From Brachionus plicatilis (lineage: Eukaryota > Rotifera > Eurotatoria > Ploima > Brachionidae): 64,000 nucleotides of DNA. The notes under the pieces are model-generated. The model did not search any database. It had not been told where the DNA came from and worked only from the letters and a program-made list of their open reading frames with translations. The DNA lies in the NCBI GenBank assembly GCA_010279815.1, contig QEOQ01000246.1:638218-702217 (forward strand). The letters are read 5' to 3'. Position numbers and translations under genes: made by a program. Position 1 is the stretch's first letter; each line of letters starts with the position of its first letter. Below are positions 55,901-64,000 of this stretch, piece after piece.

Positions 55901-58871
55901 TTTTAAAATTAATTAAACATTTTAAATCTAAAACAAAGACAAGCTTTACAATTTATTTTAAAAATTTAGCATATTTAAAAATCAATAAAAAATTCAATAA
56001 TTGCATTCGGTTTGAAAGACAAAAAAGCCTTTTATTCATGCTCTAAGTGGTAGTGAACTTGAAAAATGACGAAAGCTGAAATCTTTTCCTGATCCGTGTA
56101 AAAATGAACACATGTTTAATCTTTAAGAAAAAATTAAAAATTTTAAAATTTTTTTGTAAAAACTTGGTCAAAAAGGATTATTTTTGATCATTTAAATTAT
56201 TAAATCTATTTTAATTTATGTTTCATTTTTTTCAAAAAAAAACAAATGTAGAAATCATCAGATTTTTTTAACAAAAAATAAAAATTTGAAAAGATCCAAG
56301 TAATTTATTGTTGAACGAAAAGTCTGTTTTTACTCTTTTTAAAAGAAACTCAGCAAATAAATCGCTTAAAACAAGCGCTATGTAAAATTTTTAGAAGCCG
56401 AATGATTGATGTTTTTGTGATGAAAAGAATAGCCTTGATAATTATTAAAATAAAATGCATTTTGCTCGACTAAAAATATCTTAAAAAGTATTGAGATTAA
56501 AGTCTACTTTGGAGTAAAGCTAATATTTAAGATTATTAATTAATGTAAGAATAAGAATTATGTAACAAAATGAATACTAAATGCACGCAAAATATTTTTA
56601 TCAAAGATAAATTGGTCCCATTAGATAGAGTAGTCTAGTTTAGATTAAAAGTTTAATTCTTTATGATTTTAAAATATTTCATTCTAGAAAAAAACGTGAC
56701 AAATTTAGATCAAAGAATATACAAATCAATTTTGACTGATATTTGAGAATAAATTAATGATAATTGTTTTTTAAATTGAAGTAAAATTTCAAATAATCTC
56801 AAAATTGATTATTGTCGAGACACCTTAATTAATTTTGAAATTATTAACTAAATTTTGAAAAATCGATAAAATCTGTTAGCGCTCATTAGAAAAGGAACGC
56901 TTTTTCCCTTGGATAGACCACAAATAGAGAAAGAAAAAATTAATTCTAATCTAATGAAAACAAAGGTTTTAAAAAACAGGAAAAAAATCTTAGAATTTTA
57001 TTTATAACATAAACACTAAGTTTTAAAAGATATGATAAATAAATTTTTAATTTATTGCACAATAAATACACCTCTGGTGGTTGTTTTGATTTCCTTTCTT
57101 CTTGCCTTTTAGAAATTATGTTTTTTAAAAAAACACAAATGTTATGTAATTTATTCAAATTGATTTTCATGATAGTTGTATTTTTTATCAGTGTTAATTA
57201 TTTTTGCAAGCTTGCGGATTAAAATTTAATTGATTCACGACTCATGAAAATCATTTTAAAAAATTTGAAAAACTTCAAAAGATGTAGAGTCTAATTAATC
57301 AAAGATGAATAAAATAAATTATTTTTTTTCACTTAGCGGAAGTTTTGGTTAAAATAAAAATGATAATAAATAATTTTTTAAAGATAGACTAATAGAACGG
57401 GATTTATTCAATAATGTAAAATAGTTATAAATAAATTAGATTTTAGTTTTCACCGGAATGAAGAAAAATTCAAATTGGATTAAAATAATTATTTCCTTGA
57501 AGCCTTGATTTTTTGCTTCATTAATTATTTTCATATTTTTTACATAATAATAATAAAAATATCATTTTCAATGGGTAACTTCAAAAACATGTTAAGAATC
57601 ATTAAGTGAAAATATTTTCAGAAATTTTTAGCCTAAATTATGTTATTTAATTGCCTATAATAATTTTTTAAGAAATCAATTTTTAAGACTTACTATTCAA
57701 TTTTATTTTAATAAATATTTATTTATTTATTTTAGACTACTTTGGACTTTGAATTTGAATCAAATTTTGAATGTCGGTCAAAGATGCTAAGATGTTTAAA
57801 TACTTATAAAGACAGAAAAAACGTGAGTTTGTCATTACTCTTAATTTTAAGTCAAGTCACAACTTTCCATTAGCTTTTTGACTTTTATTTTAATGAAATC
57901 ATAAAGGACTCGGATAAAGTCGAAAAAAATTTCTGAAACAAAATAGTATAACTCAATACTAAAATTTTTAATTTTTTTGCCAAAATATAAAATAAATAAT
58001 AAACTTTTTTTTTTTCATTTTGAAAAAGCATGAATACGAATCATAGTTCGAATAAATTAAAGAAAAATTTTGACTCAATATTTTTCAATTTTCTAGATTG
58101 GTTTTTTAAAATACTTATTAAAAATTTAATTAATCAAATTTTGATTAAAAAATTTTAAAATCAGGAAAAATTTATCATATAAGCAATGAAAAGTTTTTGA
58201 ATCAATCAAAAGATTAATTATCTTCCTTAGGAAAAAAATAGCAATTTTTGCTCGTGCTTATTTTTTAAATTATTCTAAAGATACCTTTTTGGTATTAGAA
58301 ATTGTAAAATCACTAATTCCAAATTCTGAGAAAGTTGTGGAATCAATAAACTTTTCTACTAAGCATAAAAATAATAAAAAAATTTTAAACACATGTTTCA
58401 ATTAGTCTTATAAATAAAAATAAAACGAATTTTAACCAGAAATTATTTTTCTTTCACTTTCATATTATTGTTAGCTATTTAAAAAAAATATGGATCAAAT
58501 TCAATTTCATTATTACCTTTACTGTCAAGAATGCAAATTCTTAAACAATTTATAAAAATCTATTTCAAGTTTTATTATTTAATATTTATTTATTTAAAAA
58601 CTACTTTTTTATCAATCTTATTAATAAATAAAGTTCAAAAAAATTTTAAAAAAATGCTTAGAGTGCTAAATTTAAAATTCATATCTTCAAGAAAATCGGC
58701 TCTTTTATTCATATATTTGATTTTCTCTTTGGCATACAAACTTTTGAATCTGAACAGTTAAAATTTAATCACTCATTAATTTTTTAAATAATCTTTACTT
58801 AAGCATAATTTTTAAACAAATAAATAGAGATTAATTAAAATAATCGAATTTGATAATCGATTTATTTTAAT
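55901..58871. other. Gene-free AT-rich region
   Basis: I see no gene, transposon end or clear repeat in about 3 kb. Open frames at 56946-57170 and 58531-58761 are Leu/Phe/Lys-rich and unconvincing. Confidence 0.5.
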
Positions 58872-59867
58872 TTAGCACACAATAATTCCTGAAGCATTGG
58901 TTTCTGAAAGAGTTTCTAAAAAATAAAATTTATTGTTGAAAATTATTAAAATCCGATTGAAATTACCTAAAAGACTGTAAAAAAAAGAAGCATAAGTCTG
59001 ATTTCCGGTTACATGCCCAATAACTGCTGGATTGGATCTGACAGTAGTGCATTTGAAATTTTGGTTCAGCTTATCATTAAATGGACCTGTAACCTCTATT
59101 TCAATTACATGCTTGTCAGTCAAACTTATTTGTAATTAATTGACTAAACTAATTAAATCTATAATTTATTATAAATACCTAGGATCAGCTATCAAACAAG
59201 CTTGAACTTTATCGAATCCAAGATTAAGAGCCGAAAGTGCCCCTACTGCCATTGTGTTGACATTGTTTGGTGCAAGATAACACAGATCCCTTACTGGACC
59301 TTCATATAGAACAAGAGCCGAGTCCCATATTTTGTTATTTTCTAATTTTGTTCTAAGTTCCCCTTCCAATTTTAGACTAGTTTGATGTTTTTTCATGGTA
59401 ATTTTTAGACCTTTCAATGTATTCTGAGCAGCCATTTTTTTTATATCATTAGCGCCCCAAAATGCGCCACAAGGAACGTAAATTTTTGTCTTAAATTTCA
59501 GTGATGTTGAAATTAAATTATCTAAAGCTTCTTGATTTGCCAGAGCAGTTGGTGAACCAATTACGTAGTCGGTATGTTCAAGGAACATTTGTCCGTAGTT
59601 TTGAGTAATAATTGGGTGAGCAACTTCGATTATAAGATCTACTTTGCTAAAAAATGAAAATTAAAAAATTCAAAAAAAAAATTATTAAGACTTATACTGG
59701 TTTTTAAAATCTTCTAAATCAGCGAGAACTAATTTTTTATCTATACTTTGGTCATCGATTGGGCTACGATTCCAAATGAATACGATTTCAAAGTTTTTGT
59801 CATCACTTAATCTATCGTAAAGATATTTGCCAAGATGACCAAAACCAACTATTCCAACTCGTTTCAT
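58872..59867 (-). CDS. ASPDH: L-aspartate dehydrogenase, four exons
   Basis: The exons (minus) 59867-59692, 59646-59179, 59124-58967 and 58915-58872 join in frame to 281 residues; human ASPDH has 283. The enzyme oxidises L-aspartate to iminoaspartate with NAD(P)+. The Rossmann motif GFGHLG is at 8-13, followed by FEIVFIWNRSP, VDLIIEVAHP, YVIGSPTALANQEALDNL, PCGAFWGANDIKKM, YEGPVRDLCYLAPNNVNTMA and LTDKHVIEIEVTGP. These are colinear with the vertebrate protein, including the Asn-containing NVNTMA catalytic region. The last exon is only 14 codons (ETLSETNASGIIVC) and is placed by its splice sites and the similar human ending. Confidence 0.93.
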
Positions 59868-60157
59868 TCGAAGCTATTTAAATCTTAAAAAAATTTATTT
59901 TCATAAAATATACAAAATTTTCTTGCTGTAGATAGAATTAATTTAACAAGTTAACATCAAATAACAAGTGCAAGCTTATCTTTGATTCACAAGTTAAAAT
60001 TTTAATTTAAACATTTTTTTTTAAAGCAAAAATTTATATCATAAAGATTTGATGATTTTTTAATTTAAAGCATCAATTGACAAAAAAGAATAATTAATGG
60101 TGTTTATTTAAATTTAAAATTAAATTTTTTTATTTTAATTTTTACCAACAACAAGTC

Positions 60158-60230
60158 ACGGAGGGGGCGCAGCCCCCTCCGTACCTCCCCAGCTTTGAAA
60201 TTTTAAAATATATTTTACAGACACTTGATT
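60158..60230 (+). repeat. GC-rich hairpin repeat, copy 2
   Basis: CGGAGGGGG-CGCAG-CCCCCTCCG is a perfect 9-bp stem with a 5-base loop (60160-60182), followed by TACCTCCCCAG. The same unit occurs inverted at 27076-27130. It stands out sharply in this AT-rich DNA. Similarity between the copies continues weakly for a further 40 bases. Confidence 0.7.
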
Positions 60231-60329
60231 TTACAATTGAGGTTTTTTGACATGTCATTAAGAAGTGGTCTGCTTTTGAAAGTCATTTTTAAAAAAAATA
60301 TATATATATACGAACGTTTAGTTTAAAAT

Positions 60330-60679
60330 ATATAATAATTATTCACGAGTTTAAATTCTAGGCTTTTAAAGTGGTGGGGAATAACGCAGTGTAGTTTTAA
60401 TTTTCTTTGTAGAACCAATTTCAAAAGAGACTGTGAATTTGTATATTTAGAGATGTACAATAACGCTAACCTATTATATTGAATATATCTATTAAGATTT
60501 TTTATTTGTGGAGGAATAGCATTTATTTCCGCGAAAACAATAACGGTTTATTTCCTTGAAACGCTATGCTATGATTCAACAAAACGAATCCTTCTTTGTT
60601 GAGGTGAAAACACCGATGAGATTTGAGCATTTGATCCATATTTTCGTCTATTGTCTTTAACATCATGCCAAGTTAAATT
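60330..60679 (-). pseudogene. Decayed coding-like stretch, unidentified
   Basis: On the minus strand, NLTWHDVKDNRRKYGSNAQI then SSVFSPQQRRIRFVES ends in a stop. In another frame INAIPPQIKNLNRYIQYNRL and SQSLLKLVLQRKLKLHCVIP follow. The composition is protein-like but no start and no family were recognised. It could be ORF1 of a retroelement or a host gene relic. Confidence 0.3.
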
Positions 60680-63002
60680 GTTTGCGTAAATTACTTTTAA
60701 ACAGTAATTACATAAAAAAAGAATACAAAAGTTATTTATTCAAATTTGGAATAAATAACCTTATTTTAAATTTTTTAAAAATTAAAAATACTATAATTTA
60801 CTCTAAAACAATCATTAAAAAACTGAGAAGTATTTTTTATGTATAGTTGATAGCCCTTCTTAATTTGTGGCCAAAGTTGCAATTAATCTCAAATTTTTGT
60901 TAGTAAAATAATCCAAAAAAAATCCTGCTTGAGATTGGATTTTTTCCCATCTTATTAAAAAAGTTTAGAAAATTTTAATTCCAATTTTTTTTTATTAAAT
61001 TGCTTAAATTTTATTAATTTATCAGTTTAAATAATAAGCTCTCTAGAGTGCTTGAGAATTTAATATTGATATATTGTTAATATTTTATAATGTTAGAATA
61101 TTTCTTCAACTTTCTTGATTGCTATTTCATTCTTTAGTTAAGCTTACCATACTAATGACTTTTTTAAGAGATGTACTTCCAAAGTTGTTCCGATATAAAC
61201 CTTTGATTATTTAATTTTTTTGAAACTTTCTTTTTTTAATAAACAAATTAAAATAAGTTAGTTAAGTTAAAATGCGAATAAATTTGAGGTCACGCGAGAA
61301 TAATTAAGTTATAAATTAATGGTTCATAGAATGTGGCCAATTATTTTATAAGAAAACTTTAAAGGGTACCATTTGGAGTAGGCAAGTTTTTTTGCATTTT
61401 TCATGAATAGTATCTAGAATAAATTTAGTAAGCAATTGACTATTTAAGAATTGGAAAGAAATTATTGAGTTTTTTCTAAGATCGTTTCTTCAAGTTTACT
61501 CAAAAACTACAATATCAATTTAATTTATATTACCCTTAATATTGTGCGCTTTTTGATAAAAAATTTTCAAAAAATTAATCAAATTAAATTCGCACTTTTT
61601 TTTAATTAATCAACTACTAAGCAATAGATTAATTTTTAATAATTCGACAATAAAACACAGAAACTCCTCCCAACCTCGTATACCCATCTTTTAACATTGC
61701 CAAAAAATTTTCAATTCAAGTTAATAGGAAAACGAAATATTAATTTTATATTGTTGTAGTGAATAATTATTTGATAGATTTTAGATCAATCATTCGTTAT
61801 TTTTAATAGTTTGATCAAAATCTCGAATTTTAGCAATGCTTCCTGTCAGGAAGGTTTCAAATATTAATGCCATAAATTTAAAATATTTTATAAACTTTAA
61901 TTCTAAAATTGTGCTGGAAAAAAGCTTTATTTTAGATTTTTTTTAAAATTTAAATTGTCCTTTTTAAGTATCAATTTAAATTAATTTAAAAATTATTTAA
62001 AACAATACTTGATCAATTGAATTTTTCTGAGTTAATTCATTTTTGCTAACATTGATACAAAAGAAAAATAATTTAATTTAAAATAATTTAATGATCGGAA
62101 CTTGATAAATATTTTGTATTTTTTCCGATGTTTTTAATTTTTCGAACAATCAATTTTTTAAACAACAATGTAAAATTTTATACTACGGGTCAATAATCTT
62201 TTTAAATCAAGAATAAAATGTAATAAAAAAATTCAATTCATATGATCTTCGTTCAAATATTATTCAAATGAACTTGGTCTAAAATCAAATAAGACAATAA
62301 TTGGTACCGAATAATTTTAAATAGTCCTTTGTATTAATTTGAAAAACAAAATATTATTATTTTTAAGAAAATAATTTTGGTTTTAGTGCAACACTTGGAA
62401 TGAAAAATATTTTCTATATTAAAAAAAAATGAATCAATCAAATAGAGTTTAAAAAATCATTAATATTTTTTTATTGTACTTCTTCTAGGCCTAAACCTAA
62501 ATGATTTAATGATTTAATTAATACAGAAATATCAAAGTAATAATAGCATTAAAAGTAAACAGAAACCTTAAAATTTTTGCCAAAAAATTCAGATAAACAA
62601 AAATATATCTAATTAAATCGGAAATCATAGACAAAAAAATATCAAAGCAATTCTGTATTAAATGACTTAAATTTTTTAAGAAAAAAAAGCGTTTTAATTA
62701 TTTCTCAAAAAATTTCTAATTATTTGTAAAAAATCAAAAGATTTAAAAAAAATAAAAGTTATTTAATTTTAAATTACACAATGTTTCTCAAGGCTTTTTT
62801 AAAATTTATTAAATGAATAATTTCCGCAATTTTTTTCCTTCAATTTGCAAACATTTCTTTTCTAATTAAAATTACAATCAATTATTTATAAACTGATTAT
62901 TATAAAATTTGGCGAAAAGTTATCTTAATTATTAGTAATATTTAAATTAATGTTAGCATTTTTAAATATAAAAATAATAAAATCATTTGCTACCAAGCAT
63001 CA

Positions 63003-63010
63003 TATAAAAA
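63003..63010 (+). promoter_or_regulatory. Possible TATA box of the P450 gene
   Basis: TATAAAAA lies 30-37 bases before the ATG at 63040. This would place transcription start within about 10 bases of the ATG, giving an unusually short leader. The evidence is weak in AT-rich DNA. Confidence 0.3.
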
Positions 63011-63039
63011 ATTCTCCTTTTTAGTTGACGCTATTTAAA

Positions 63040-64000
63040 ATGAATATTATAAAAAGTATAGGTCTCTACGAAATAGCAGTCTTGCTATTAGGTACCAGTT
63101 CAAGTTTTTTAATTTATCTATCTCTTAAACAGTATCTTAAACTGAGACGTTATCGCCACATACCACATCCAAAAACTTATGGGTAAAAACATAATTTTTT
63201 TTTGACTAAAAGGAATTTTACCTATTTTTATTCCATCAAGATTATTTCGTTTTTTTACTGGAAATTTACACGAATTACAAGCCTACAAAAATGATATTGG
63301 ATTTTCTGGCTTAATTCTGAAATGGTTTAACGATCTGGGTCCAGTATTTAAAGTTTATTTTTTCGGAGAGATCATTGTTTCAGTCAATGGACCTGAAGCA
63401 GTCAAAGTAATGATTAAAAAATAATTTATCTTAAAAGCTGGCGCCGAACTAAAATCGCCCAATTATTTAAAAAAAAAATTTAAGATAAATGTGGTCTCTG
63501 GCTTTTAAATAAATAAAAATATTAAGACTTTGCGACTGTATAACTAAGTGACATTATATCAGGTATTTCTCGAACTAAAATAGAACAGTTAAGTATTCAT
63601 GAATAAAATCATTTTGTTTTTTTTTATTTTTACTCGTTATAAAAGATAATTTGATATCTCATATCAATTAGTCAGATTTTGAATTAAGCCAACTCTATGA
63701 TTAATTTTAAAATTAAAAAGAAAGTCACAATCGACTTGGATTTACACAAGAATGATCTTACATACAACATGTTGGCTTTCCCCTTTAATGAAAGAGCACT
63801 TGGTACTGGTTTAGTAACGGAGATAGACAAGGAAAAATGGAAGGCAAGTAGAGCTCTCTTCAATCATGCATTTCAAAGGAATATATTGAAGACTTTTCTT
63901 GACGAATTCAACGAAAAAAGCAACTTGTTAATGGAAAAATTGCGGGGCAAAGCAGATGGAAAAACTTTGGTCACTATGTTTCCGGAACTTAATAAGTTTG
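63040..64000 (+). CDS. Cytochrome P450, CYP46/CYP4-like, 5' part
   Basis: Three exons are visible: 63040-63182, 63241-63406 and 63721 onward, open to the window edge; splice phases agree. The protein starts with a membrane anchor (about 10-28, YEIAVLLLGTSSSFLIYLSL), then basic residues and a short Pro hinge (RHIPHPKTYG). FTGNLHELQAYKND and LGPVFKVYFFGEIIVSVNGP are the N-terminal beta-sheet region. LAFPFNERALGTGLVTE and WKASRALFNHAF give the B'-C region, with the C-helix WxxxR. The wording is nearest CYP46-type (cholesterol 24-hydroxylase-like) and CYP4-clan enzymes. The oxygen-binding I-helix and heme Cys lie outside the window, so the substrate cannot be inferred. Confidence 0.85.

Larger units (their letters stand above)
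59868..63039. other. Intergenic region between ASPDH and the P450 gene
   Basis: This holds a GC-rich hairpin repeat (60158-60230) and a decayed coding-like stretch (60330-60679), listed separately. The remaining 2.3 kb is AT-rich and shows nothing else. Confidence 0.5.

Noticed and set aside
58531..58761. 76-residue hydrophobic frame
   Set aside because: Low-complexity AT-rich content; nothing resembles a gene.
60160..60195. GC hairpin as a Helitron 3' end
   Set aside because: No CTRR follows the hairpin at the expected distance and no 5' TC end was found.
1..64000. CRISPR array, prophage or bacterial operon
   Set aside because: No regular short repeats with spacers, and the genes are spliced animal genes.

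Overview
This window is nuclear DNA from a small-genome invertebrate animal. The sequence is very AT-rich. Protein genes are compact, with many introns of only about 48-67 bases, and the proteins are clearly metazoan: LIG4, GOSR1, Rab35-like, OSBP, ASPDH, a DEG/ENaC channel, an ADAM-like protease, a 7TM receptor and a CYP46-like P450. The combination of tiny introns, low GC, many LINE pieces, a GIY-YIG Penelope-like element and mariner relics would suit a rotifer (Brachionus-like) or another lophotrochozoan. That placement is inference; no species-specific marker was seen.

Layout. 1-4.8 kb: first exon of a PMS2-type MutL protein (-), two identical tRNA-Glu(TTC) genes (-), dephospho-CoA kinase (-) head-to-head with a thioredoxin carrying a Glu/Lys/Pro tail (+). 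7.1-9.9 kb: intronless DNA ligase IV (-). 12.9-14.0 kb: a two-exon RING E3 ligase candidate (+). 14.5-20.1 kb: a transposon block with Jockey-type LINE fragments in both orientations, a 1.7 kb foldback element whose arms hold tandem subrepeats, a FLYWCH-like remnant and a MITE. 20.6-29.9 kb: one 16-exon ADAM/ADAMTS-like secreted or membrane metalloprotease (+). Its introns hold LINE pieces, a MITE, a Penelope-like retroelement with a candidate hammerhead ribozyme, and a mariner-type MITE. 30.1-31.5 kb: a Tc1/mariner element with both ends and TA duplications. 32.0-32.8 kb: a foldback and a CR1-like LINE tail. 33.6-35.5 kb: a three-exon DEG/ENaC channel (+). 35.5-41.1 kb: gene-free, with a decayed LINE interrupted by a 1.0 kb DNA transposon and a near-perfect 60-base palindrome. 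41.1-42.2 kb: intronless 7TM receptor (+). 43.9-46.4 kb: GOSR1 and a Rab35-like GTPase (+). 48.5-54.5 kb: OSBP (-), with a dead mariner in its large intron. 55.5-55.9 kb: a small basic hypothetical protein (-). 58.9-59.9 kb: L-aspartate dehydrogenase ASPDH (-). 63.0-64.0 kb: the start of a CYP46-like P450 (+), running off the window.

Functionally the genes are independent housekeeping and signalling units with no operon logic. Two are DNA-repair genes (PMS2, LIG4), and three act in membrane traffic or lipid transfer (GOSR1, Rab35-like, OSBP). The most unusual content is in the mobile DNA: repeated foldback elements with short subterminal motifs, three mariner-type families sharing an ACGGGTGT terminus, conserved stem-loops at LINE 3' ends, a GC-rich hairpin shared by two distant loci, and the possible hammerhead ribozyme. 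Two apparent frameshifts (in the ADAM-like and DEG/ENaC genes) are explained by short introns.
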